Assembly (NCBI RefSeq): GCF_003480315.1
Contig: NZ_QUIV01000019.1
Coordinates: 471-53,911 of the forward strand
Direction: 5' to 3'
Length of the DNA: 53,441 nt
Origin: Clostridium sp. AM33-3
Lineage (GTDB): Bacteria > Bacillota > Clostridia > Lachnospirales > Lachnospiraceae
Position numbers and translations under genes: made by a program. The notes below the pieces were generated by a model. It saw nothing but the letters and a program-made list of their open reading frames with translations. It was not told the origin of the DNA and searched no databases. Shown here in pieces: positions 44,500 through 51,187 of the stretch (positions within the stretch are counted from its first letter, which is position 1; each line of letters opens with the position of its first letter).

Positions 44500-45176
44500 G
44501 TCTTCTGTTCCTCCAATACCCGGTAAAAAGCCGGGGGAAATTCTTGTACCATCTGTGCCTCTCCCATGATAGGAAGCAGATCTTCCTTCATAAATACAGG
44601 GATGCCAAGCGCATGGGCCTGATGTGTCAGATTCCACACCCATTCCGGTTTCGATACGACTTTGCCCTTCCTATGTCCGGTCTCAGTCCCAATGACGATC
44701 CACTCAATTCCGGTAAGGTCCACCATGCCAACATCATCAAACATAGGTTCAAAGGTCACATGATAGTGTCCGCCATGGATATGCTCCCGCAAAGTCTGGA
44801 TACGGTTTTTCTCTTTACTGGAGGTAACAGTTACACCAAACCACGCATTCTCCAGGGTAGTGGAAAACACAATATCCTCCGGTCGCTTAGTCAAAAACAG
44901 ATATTGATGCTGCGGATTTTCAGTCATCTTGGCAAATATCTGTTCCCGCCACTCTGTCTTCCAGTAGGAAAAATCGCTCATGCCGGTGAGCAGAAAATTC
45001 TGTGGGCGCTTTTTCTCCATCAGCCGCAGCTTATTGGGAAAAAACTCCGGCTTTTCAAAGTCGTCGATCATGTGAAACCGGCGGACATTGTTTCTGGCGT
45101 AGCAGTAGCTGCAACCAATCGTACAGCCGATCACCAGATTCATGTTCTGAATACAGTCTTTAATACAAACAGCCAC
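44487..45176 (-). CDS. Radical SAM mobile pair protein A
   Basis: The 229-residue protein has Cys18, Cys22 and Cys25 in GCTIGCSYCYARNNVRRFHM and resembles DUF5131/phage Gp37-type radical SAM proteins: QNFLLTGMSDFSYWKTEW, YLFLTKRPED, WFGVTV and FEPMFDD. It matches protein A of the mobile pair. No reaction has been established for the pair that I know of. It starts 28 bases after the flavin reductase gene, apparently in its operon. The MarR regulator that often accompanies the pair is absent. Confidence 0.82.
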   Translation of the reverse strand: MAVCIKDCIQNMNLVIGCTIGCSYCYARNNVRRFHMIDDFEKPEFFPNKLRLMEKKRPQNFLLTGMSDFSYWKTEWREQIFAKMTENPQHQYLFLTKRPEDIVFSTTLENAWFGVTVTSSKEKNRIQTLREHIHGGHYHVTFEPMFDDVGMVDLTGIEWIVIGTETGHRKGKVVSKPEWVWNLTHQAHALGIPVFMKEDLLPIMGEAQMVQEFPPAFYRVLEEQKTWQK

Positions 45177-45204
45177 TGCTGACGCCTCCTTTCCGTTTTA
45201 AAAT

Positions 45205-45708
45205 TTAGCCTTCTACCGCAGGCGCAACTTTCCCGAAGCCGTTCCAGGCATACAGCCCATTCTTGTCCTCATCGCCCAGGAACTTGTCCACCTGACAGAT
45301 GTGCAGGATATGGTCGCCCACCTCCACCGACTGCTGCAGGGTGGCCACCATCGCCAGACGGGTATCCACCGGAATCTGGATGTCACTGCCCTCCACAGCC
45401 ATCATCTCGATGTTGTTGTCGGCCACCTTGTCGGTCTTGGCGCCGGTAGACGCTCCGCAGGCCATTACTGCGCCAGCCAGACTCTCACCGGGAACAGTGA
45501 CGATGACTTTGCCGGTCTCCCGTACCTGCTTACCGGTATGAGACTGTTTGCCAGTGGCGAAGCCCACCATAGGCGGATTGAAGGAGAGGTAAGACACAAA
45601 GCAAATGGGAGCCAGGTTCGTAGAACCATCCTCCTTTTTAGAGCAGATCAGCGTCAGTGGATTGGGGGAGGTCAGAACAGTAGCCTCCATAATGTTCAGT
45701 TCTTTCAT
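45205..45708 (-). CDS. Flavin reductase-like FMN-binding protein (HxlR-linked)
   Basis: The 167-residue protein has the split-barrel flavin reductase fold (LTLICSKKEDGSTNLAPICFVSYLSFNPPMVGFATGK, then TGKQVRETGKVIVTVPGESLAGAVMACG). It probably binds FMN and acts with NAD(P)H or another redox partner; the substrate is unknown. It is transcribed divergently from an HxlR regulator and leads the radical SAM pair operon. A related but distinct module occurs at 52308-53332. Confidence 0.88.
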   Translation of the reverse strand: MKELNIMEATVLTSPNPLTLICSKKEDGSTNLAPICFVSYLSFNPPMVGFATGKQSHTGKQVRETGKVIVTVPGESLAGAVMACGASTGAKTDKVADNNIEMMAVEGSDIQIPVDTRLAMVATLQQSVEVGDHILHICQVDKFLGDEDKNGLYAWNGFGKVAPAVEG

Positions 45709-45739
45709 AAAATTCAGACCTTTCTAAGAAATTTCAGTC

Positions 45740-45757
45740 GTTGACTGCATGGTCAAC
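45740..45757 (-). promoter_or_regulatory. Inverted repeat in the flavin reductase leader
   Basis: GTTGAC (45740-45745) and GTCAAC (45752-45757) form a perfect dyad with a 6-base centre, between the predicted start site of the flavin reductase mRNA and its ATG. It could be an operator or an RNA hairpin near the ribosome site. Confidence 0.4.
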
Positions 45758-45770
45758 CAGTGATATATTT

Positions 45771-45817
45771 ATTATATCTGATAGCAATTTTTGTTCAAGT
45801 ACGCAAATTATTTGTAC
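45771..45817 (-). promoter_or_regulatory. Flavin reductase promoter with HxlR-type operator
   Basis: On the minus strand TTGAAC (45793-45798), a 16-base spacer and TATAAT (45771-45776) form the promoter. Immediately upstream, two GTAC boxes (45799-45802 and 45814-45817) are 11 bases apart, the proximal one abutting the -35. The second module at 52665-52715 has the same GTAC-GTAC-TTGAA order, pointing to a shared type of HxlR control. Confidence 0.65.
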
Positions 45818-45863
45818 CTGGTATCAAAAAATATACTGCAAAAAGACGAGGAAAGATCCAATT

Positions 45864-46217
45864 ATGACTTACGAAGAATTCAAAGAAAAGGTTGGCAGTG
45901 TCATTCTAACCGGCGAGGGAAACTGCCCGGTCACGCCGGTGGTTCAAATGCTGCAAGGCAAGTGGAAACTCCAAATTCTCTATGAACTGTGCATCAAGTG
46001 CCCCATGCGGTTTGGGGAACTGAAAAAAGTTCTCAAACCCATTACCAATACAGCTCTGACCAACGCCCTGAAGGAGCTGGAAGCGGACGAATTGGTTCAG
46101 CGTATCCAATATAATGAAATGCCTCTGCGCGTGGAGTACTCCCTCACCGAGAAAGGACGGGATCTGCTGCCGGTCTTTTACGCCATTTCCCAATGGGGAA
46201 TGAAATATATACCATGA
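45864..46217 (+). CDS. HxlR family transcriptional regulator
   Basis: The 117-residue winged-helix protein has the HxlR core GNCPVTPVVQMLQGKWKLQILYEL, FGELKKVLKPITNTALTNALKELE and VEYSLTEKGRDLLPVF. Cys15 in GEGNCPV is at the position used as a redox sensor in several HxlR proteins. The start is at 45864 after a GAGGAAAG site; the frame open from 45741 runs through the operator region. It is divergent from the flavin reductase gene and presumably regulates it. Confidence 0.92.
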   Translation: MTYEEFKEKVGSVILTGEGNCPVTPVVQMLQGKWKLQILYELCIKCPMRFGELKKVLKPITNTALTNALKELEADELVQRIQYNEMPLRVEYSLTEKGRDLLPVFYAISQWGMKYIP

Positions 46218-46247
46218 TTCTAACTATATTAATATCTGTATGATAAT

Positions 46248-46291
46248 AGCCGTGAGGCATTGACAATTTGAGTCAACTTCCCGGCTTTTTT
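46248..46291 (+). terminator. Terminator after hxlR
   Basis: AGCCG (46248-46252) pairs with CGGCT (46282-46286), extended by an inner TTGAC/GTCAA helix, and a T-run follows. It ends the HxlR transcript and faces the tag remnant on the other strand. Confidence 0.8.
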
Positions 46292-46300
46292 ATGCATTCT

Positions 46301-46710
46301 CTACTGCTGCAAAAGATTCAGGAAGCAACCTGATTCATGAGAGTTGATAACTCCCACCGCCTGCAAATAGGCATAGATGATTATGGTCCCCACAAACTTC
46401 ATGTCCCGCTTTTTCAAATCTTTTGAGATGGCATCCGATAATGGTGAGCTGACTTTGTCTACTTCTTGGATGATCTTTTCATCTGTCCAATGCCATAAGT
46501 ATCGGTCAAAACTGCCCCACTCTTGCTGTATCTTTTGAAACACTTGTGCCTTGACCACTGCGGCTCGTATTTTCAGCCGGTTGCGAATATTTCAAACAGC
46601 ATATGGTCATCGTGAACCGGTCTGCCCCATTCCTCGTCATGGTATCGCAGATAAGTGGTATTAGCCGGGTTCACCCAATGACATCGAATCTTTCCATCTG
46701 CCCACTGCAT
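46301..46710 (-). pseudogene. tag: DNA-3-methyladenine glycosylase I (tag) with internal deletion
   Basis: From the ATG at 46710 the frame reads MQWADGKIRCHWVNPANTTY and on through YHDEEWGRPVHDDHMLFE, the Tag N-terminus, then ends at a TGA near 46570. In the next frame NRLKIRAAVVKAQVFQKIQQ continues into EWGSFDRYLW and the Tag C-terminus VGTIIIYAYLQAVGVINSHE to 46301. About 45 codons between LFE and NRLKI, including the active-site helices, are missing and the frame is lost. It sits at the end of the sirtuin operon. Confidence 0.88.
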
Positions 46711-46713
46711 TCC

Positions 46714-47034
46714 TTACTCCGCCTCCAAGAGAAAAATAACAGGCCGGATGCCGTCTGGACAGGCGAACACACCAATCGTATCATCATTCAGCCAAGTGCC
46801 AGACGGCTGAACCAGTTCCCCCAAGGATAACTGACGCGCCATGGGAGCAATCACCTGCCAAGCAACGCCACACATCCCATCCGGTGGATTGATGCCATCG
46901 CTGTACAGCACTTGACCTTTCTGGTGAAAAGGACACTTTCCCAAATTGGGAATCGCATACTGTTCTGCCAGTTCCTGATCATATTCCGTCCGCAGCACGG
47001 TGATTTTAACCTTTTTATGCATTTGTATAGTCAT
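46714..47034 (-). CDS. TIGR04076 family small protein
   Basis: The 106-residue protein begins MTIQMHKKVKITVLRTEYDQ and has CPFHQKGQVL, CGVAWQVIAPMARQLS and the closing IGVFACPDGIRPVIFLLEAE, the pattern of the TIGR04076 family, with three conserved cysteines (in GKCPFH, GMCGVAW and FACPDG). The function is unknown; metal or cofactor binding is possible. It starts 21 bases after the third sirtuin gene and ends 3 bases before the tag remnant, so it belongs to the Rrf2-divergent operon. Confidence 0.82.
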   Translation of the reverse strand: MTIQMHKKVKITVLRTEYDQELAEQYAIPNLGKCPFHQKGQVLYSDGINPPDGMCGVAWQVIAPMARQLSLGELVQPSGTWLNDDTIGVFACPDGIRPVIFLLEAE

Positions 47035-47055
47035 TTTGAACCTGCTCCGAAATCG

Positions 47056-47892
47056 TCATGCCTCGCACGCCTCCCGGAGAGCAGGCAGCAGCTCATCCAG
47101 CCGTCCGTCCAGCCCGAAGGACTTCTCTTTGATATTGTCCACAATGTAGATCTCCCCCAGATTGATGGTCACATAAGTAGCATTTGGCTCGCCGGCCACC
47201 AGGCGCATCATCGGAGCCTTGATCAGCTGATTACGCCAGCCAATGCCCAGCTCCAGAACCACCAGTTTCTTCCCGTGGTAGGTTTTCAGAAAGTTTTGGA
47301 ACCGTGCCTGGGCAGCGGTATCCGGAATCATTCTCTGACCCGCACCCATGTGGATGTCCATGGGACCTCCGCACTTGGGACAATGCGGCACCAATTCTGT
47401 AGGTACATGGCCGCCCTGTTCGGCAGCGGATAATTTTTCGGCCACCTCTAAACTTGAATAGAGGGTGTTGTGGCAGGGACGGGCACACTGCATCGTAAAC
47501 CAGTTACCCTCAATCTCATAGATTTTCGTCGGATCGAAGCCGCACAGTTCAAAGTGACCTTCTCCGTTTGATGTGACGACAAAGTAATCTTTTTCTCCTA
47601 CAATGGCCTTCAAATCGTTCATCACCGGCGTAGGCTGGTACTGCCCGCAGTAATGATGGATGAGCCGAGCCCAGAAGGCCCACTTTTCCTCCTCGCTGGA
47701 CCATCCGGCCATCATACCCTGCAAAATACAATGTAAGCCGTATTTTTGTTTGAAATCTCCAAACAATTCATCAAAGGCTGCATTGTCTGCAAACAAATGC
47801 AGTCCTTCGGTGATGGACAGGCCGTTACTGGCCCCGATCAGGATAGCGTCCGCTTCTCTGAATTTTTCCGCAATAGGGTTCCAATCAATCAT
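47056..47892 (-). CDS. Sirtuin-like protein C, most diverged
   Basis: The 278-residue protein has the sirtuin NAD-binding segment as GASNGLSITEG (20-30), the TxNxD motif as TSNGE (107-111) and a zinc site Cys136, Cys140, Cys171, Cys174. The catalytic position reads EIEGNW with Glu128 where classical sirtuins have His and class M sirtuins have Gln. Asp of TxNxD is replaced by Glu. It may be enzymatically altered or inactive. The start is at 47892 after AAAGGAG, 17 bases downstream of the second copy. Confidence 0.85.
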   Translation of the reverse strand: MIDWNPIAEKFREADAILIGASNGLSITEGLHLFADNAAFDELFGDFKQKYGLHCILQGMMAGWSSEEEKWAFWARLIHHYCGQYQPTPVMNDLKAIVGEKDYFVVTSNGEGHFELCGFDPTKIYEIEGNWFTMQCARPCHNTLYSSLEVAEKLSAAEQGGHVPTELVPHCPKCGGPMDIHMGAGQRMIPDTAAQARFQNFLKTYHGKKLVVLELGIGWRNQLIKAPMMRLVAGEPNATYVTINLGEIYIVDNIKEKSFGLDGRLDELLPALREACEA

Positions 47893-47909
47893 ATTCGTTC
47901 GCTCCTTTT

Positions 47910-48791
47910 CTATTTTATGGTTGCTGCGATGGATCGCTCCTGTCGGAGGGCAGCTAGAGTTTCCGCCAAATCTCCTTGCAGATACAGGCTGCATCCCCGC
48001 AGATGCTCTGGCCTATGAGCTGCCTCTCGATTAAGACATGCATAAAAAACGTTTTCGTTTTTAGCAGTAAGTTCCCAGAAGGGTAGTTTGATGATACTGG
48101 GTGTCATCTCCCCCACGCCCAGCTCCAATAGCAAAATATTTTTTTTCGTCTGCTCCAGCAGCCAGCGCCGGAGGAAAGCATGGTAGCGGTCTAGGCTATC
48201 CTGCCAGAAGGTTCCCTCCAGAAAGGTATCATCTCGTACCCAGGGCACCAGCACCCGCCCGCAATCCGGGCAACGAGGAACAGCCTCCTCCGGCAGGCGA
48301 ACGCCTGCCAAGCAACCAGTCAGCTCCTTCACTAGCTCGCGGTTTTCCCAAATATCATCCCGGCAGGGCTGACTGCATTGGCAGTAGCTAAAGTCTCCCT
48401 GAAAGGCGCAAATTTGTTTCTGGGGAAATACCCGAAAAAACTGCTGATCCACATTGGTGGTCAGAACAAAGGCAGGTTTGTCCGCAACAAGCGCCTGCAG
48501 GTCCAGATAGGGCTTCCCAGTAGGGGCTTCCCACAGGAAGCGGATATATTGGCTGTAATACCCCCACTGTTCCCCATAGCTGGAAAAGCAATGGTAGAAT
48601 CCAGCCAGCGGAGAGGTAAAGCCATACTGTTCGCGAAAGGGAGCCAATGCCTCCGAAAGTGCCGGGGACCAATGGTAGTGGTCGTATCCGGCTGCGCTTG
48701 ACAGACCGGAGCCGCCTCCGATCACAACGGCATCTGCTTGATCAATACGCTCGGCAAGTTCCTGAATCACCGCTTGGTTTCCAACCCTCAT
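47910..48791 (-). CDS. Sirtuin-like protein B, catalytic His replaced by Gln
   Basis: The 293-residue protein keeps GGGSGLSSAAG (25-35), TTNVD (111-115) and zinc cysteines Cys139, Cys143, Cys174, Cys177. The catalytic position is Gln131 in AFQGDFSYCQCSQPC. The Gln and the flanking residues resemble class M sirtuins (SirTM), which ADP-ribosylate proteins rather than deacylate lysine. Its ATG overlaps the stop of copy A by 4 bases. It probably forms a set with A and C; partners and substrates are unknown. Confidence 0.87.
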   Translation of the reverse strand: MRVGNQAVIQELAERIDQADAVVIGGGSGLSSAAGYDHYHWSPALSEALAPFREQYGFTSPLAGFYHCFSSYGEQWGYYSQYIRFLWEAPTGKPYLDLQALVADKPAFVLTTNVDQQFFRVFPQKQICAFQGDFSYCQCSQPCRDDIWENRELVKELTGCLAGVRLPEEAVPRCPDCGRVLVPWVRDDTFLEGTFWQDSLDRYHAFLRRWLLEQTKKNILLLELGVGEMTPSIIKLPFWELTAKNENVFYACLNREAAHRPEHLRGCSLYLQGDLAETLAALRQERSIAATIK

Positions 48792-49768
48792 TGATCGTTA
48801 TCTCCGCTGTTCACGGTGTCCCGTGCATCCCGTAGCACTTGAGCAATGTCGGCCACAATGGTCATGCCCTTGTCCTCCAACTGCTTGGGCAGGAAGCTAT
48901 ACTTGTTGTTGACAGCAATATATCGAGCATGGGGAAATCTGAGAGTCAGGTTCCAGAAAGGCTCCTGGATAAACATGGGAGTCATTCGGCCAACGCCCAG
49001 CTCCAGAAATAGAATCTTGCTGTCTTTGTGTTCCAGAACATAGCGAGAAATTTTTTCGTACTGTTCTTCATATTTCTTTCCTTGCAGGAAATTCCCATAT
49101 CCTCGCACCCAGGGGAATGCCTCACCGCCGCAGTGAGGGCACCGGGGAATGAGATCCGTGGGAATCTTCGTGCCATCCCCCATAGCGGCTACCATATCAA
49201 CCACTGGCTTTACCGCATCCCAGGTGTCATCGGTACAACAGGCGGCACACTGGAAGAAGCGGTGATCCCCCTGGATCTCCGCCACCTTCTCCTCCGGGTA
49301 GAGTTTGACAAACTGGGTATCCTGGTTAGTGGTGAGGATAAAGAAGTCCTTGCCTTTCAGCAAAGCGTCTAAATCCAAATAGGAATGACGCACAGGTGCG
49401 GTCTGGGTGGTGTGAAGGAAGGTGGCGAGATACCCCCAATACTCCTCCCTTGTCTTCCAGGGGTGCATCATCCCTGCAAAAGCACCTTTGAAGTGGTATT
49501 TCTCGGCAAAAGGCCGGAAGTATTTGCGGTAGGAGTCGTTGTCCTCGTAGTAAAAATCTCCGCCACCGGCAGCGGACAGGCCGGAGGCCCCGCCCACTAC
49601 CACACAGTCAGCTTCCTTTATCTCCTGTACCAAACGATGGATCTGTTCGCTATACGGCAGCGGCTTTTTGTCAGTCAGCTGATAAGGCGTACTGCCGGAA
49701 GCATAGATATGATAGTACTTGGAGTAATTCATCTGGGTCTGCATGACCAAATCATCATAGAAGTTCAT
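48788..49768 (-). CDS. Sirtuin-like protein A, catalytic His replaced by Gln
   Basis: The 326-residue protein has an N-terminal extension of about 40 residues, then GGASGLSAAGG (59-69), TTNQD (146-150), zinc cysteines around Cys174/Cys177 and Cys210/Cys213, and Gln166 in EIQGDHRFFQC at the position of the sirtuin catalytic His. This agrees with class M sirtuins. I set the start at 49768 (MNFYDDLV) since AAAGGA lies 9 bases upstream, touching the alternative ATG at 49777. It is the first gene of the operon divergent from rrf2. Confidence 0.87.
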   Translation of the reverse strand: MNFYDDLVMQTQMNYSKYYHIYASGSTPYQLTDKKPLPYSEQIHRLVQEIKEADCVVVGGASGLSAAGGGDFYYEDNDSYRKYFRPFAEKYHFKGAFAGMMHPWKTREEYWGYLATFLHTTQTAPVRHSYLDLDALLKGKDFFILTTNQDTQFVKLYPEEKVAEIQGDHRFFQCAACCTDDTWDAVKPVVDMVAAMGDGTKIPTDLIPRCPHCGGEAFPWVRGYGNFLQGKKYEEQYEKISRYVLEHKDSKILFLELGVGRMTPMFIQEPFWNLTLRFPHARYIAVNNKYSFLPKQLEDKGMTIVADIAQVLRDARDTVNSGDNDQ

Positions 49769-49791
49769 TGTCACCATTCCTTTCGAGTTGG

Positions 49792-49870
49792 TGTTATTTT
49801 TATTCTTACTTCAAATCATATTAACATCCTCTTGCATCACTGTCAATATGCTGTTATAATAAAAATAACA
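49792..49870. promoter_or_regulatory. Overlapping divergent promoters flanked by 13-bp inverted repeats (Rrf2/sirtuin)
   Basis: The minus-strand promoter is TTGACA (49841-49846), 17 bases, TAATAT (49818-49823). The plus-strand promoter is TTGCAT (49832-49837), 17 bases, TATAAT (49855-49860). The -35 boxes are interleaved. The perfect arms TGTTATTTTTATT (49792-49804) and AATAAAAATAACA (49858-49870) bracket the region, one at each transcription start. They are the likely binding sites for the Rrf2 protein encoded at 49895, allowing coordinated control of both directions. Confidence 0.8.
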
Positions 49871-49894
49871 TCAAAACAAAAAGGAGATCAGGCC

Positions 49895-50338
49895 ATGAAA
49901 TATCCCACCCGCCTTAGCGATGCTGTTCATATTCTGGCTTTTATCGCTCTGTACCCAGACTGCGACCTGACCAGTAACAAGCTGGCAGAGAGCGTTCAGA
50001 CGAATCCTGCCTATGTGCGCCAGCTCATGTCCGCCTTGCGGAAGGGAGGACTGCTGGTCAGCGTGAAGGGACATCCCCGACCCGCTCTGGCACGTGAGCC
50101 GGAGAAAATCACTCTGCTGGATGCCTATCGGGCAGTAGAGGGCAACAAGCCCCTGCTCCATCAGGACATCCACACCAACCCCGCTTGTGGCGTGGGTGTA
50201 AATATCCAACTGGTGCTGCGGGATTTTTACTTGGACATTCAAAAAACAGCGGAACAAAAAATGCAGGAAATCACGCTGAAAGATGTACTGGAACAATATC
50301 ACATGAAGTTAGAAGGGACGCTCTTGCAGCGTTTATGA
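49895..50338 (+). CDS. Rrf2 family transcriptional regulator
   Basis: The 147-residue protein has the Rrf2 winged helix (MKYPTRLSDAVHILAFIALY, NKLAESVQTNPAYVRQLMSALRKGG, VKGHPRPALAREPEKITLLDAYRAVEG) and a C-terminal helix. Only one cysteine remains in the cluster-binding loop (NPACGVGVN), where iron-sulfur Rrf2 proteins have three, so it may sense something else or use a single thiol. It is divergent from the sirtuin operon and shares its promoter region. AAAGGAGA precedes the ATG. Confidence 0.92.
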   Translation: MKYPTRLSDAVHILAFIALYPDCDLTSNKLAESVQTNPAYVRQLMSALRKGGLLVSVKGHPRPALAREPEKITLLDAYRAVEGNKPLLHQDIHTNPACGVGVNIQLVLRDFYLDIQKTAEQKMQEITLKDVLEQYHMKLEGTLLQRL

Positions 50339-50800
50339 CGGATTGATTTTCAGAAACTCTTCCATTGGGGACAAAAATTCTTCTGAACGGGAAATACAGA
50401 ACCTCCTTGCGGGACTATACTGAGAACCGGAGAAACCTATACCCCGTGGATTCCATACAGACATCATGACAATTATTGTCGAGAAGCCATTGACTGAACT
50501 GCCACACAATTAAACTAAGGTGCTTAAACAATTCTTAATGTACGGATTCGTAATACCACTTATTTGTGCTTGAAAAGGCAGAACTTACACTGATTAATAT
50601 GCTGTCCAAAGCGAAGGAAGTTATTACAACTTCTCCTCCCGTGCTTTGTAGTGTAGCTTCTTGCAAACTATTTTACAGCACATCGTAGAGAGTTGAAATA
50701 CTTTCATTACTTTTGAAATTTTCAAACCAGAAACATCTCAGAAGTAAAGTTTCTTTTCTCTCCGGTCTATGATAAGATAGACTTCAAGGAGGAGTACTAA
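50339..50800. other. Gene-free stretch before arsR
   Basis: No gene is supported in these 462 bases. A third copy of the degenerate GGG...CTTCTG...GGG motif lies near 50367-50395. TTTGAAA (50712-50718) and TTTCAAA (50720-50726) form an AT-rich inverted repeat that may be the arsR operator. TATGAT near 50768 could be a -10 for arsR, and AAGGAGG precedes its ATG. Confidence 0.45.
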
Positions 50801-51187
50801 ATGATTCAGAACCACTTACCCCACGACCACGGACAAACTATCGAGCAGGAACTGGAACATATGCCCAGTGTAGAAAACTTTCAAACCGTAGCTGATATTT
50901 TCAAGCAGCTGGGGGATGGCAGCCGTATTCGCATTTTTTGGTTGCTTTGCCACTGTGAGGAATGTGTTATCAATCTTTCAGCCATGGTAGATATGAGCAG
51001 TCCTGCAGTTTCTCACCATCTCAAGCAGTTGAAATCAGCAGGTCTGATCGTTAGCCGCCGGGACGGAAAAGAGGTCTATTATAAGGCGGCTGATACCGAG
51101 CAGGCCCGAAATTTTCATCACATGATTGAGTGGCTTGTAAAAATCGCCTGTCCGTCGCAAGTAGAAAAACAAAAAGGAACGCCATGA
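50801..51187 (+). CDS. ArsR/SmtB family metalloregulator
   Basis: The 128-residue winged-helix repressor has LGDGSRIRIFWLLCHCEECVINLSAMV, with cysteines in the CxCxxC pattern at the alpha-3 metal site (classical ELCVCDL), then MSSPAVSHHLKQLKSAGLIVSRRDGKEVYYK. His residues near the N-terminus (HLPHDHG) may add ligands. It is a natural regulator for the HMA-ATPase operon, which now lies 7.6 kb away and divergent. It overlaps the following araC-type gene by 4 bases. Confidence 0.9.
   Translation: MIQNHLPHDHGQTIEQELEHMPSVENFQTVADIFKQLGDGSRIRIFWLLCHCEECVINLSAMVDMSSPAVSHHLKQLKSAGLIVSRRDGKEVYYKAADTEQARNFHHMIEWLVKIACPSQVEKQKGTP

Noticed and set aside
44499..44643. Longer N-terminus for radical SAM protein B
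   Set aside because: The extra 48 codons lie inside partner A in another frame, and a strong GGAGGAAC site precedes the ATG at 44499.
47056..49768. Sir2-type anti-phage defence system (such as Thoeris ThsA or DSR)
   Set aside because: The proteins are stand-alone 278-326-residue class M-like sirtuins with zinc ribbons and no SLOG, helicase, TIR or HEPN partner nearby, so a defence label is not supported.
49385..49894. Long N-terminal extension of the Rrf2 protein
   Set aside because: That frame is antisense to sirtuin A and crosses the divergent promoters; AAAGGAGA before the ATG at 49895 fixes the start.
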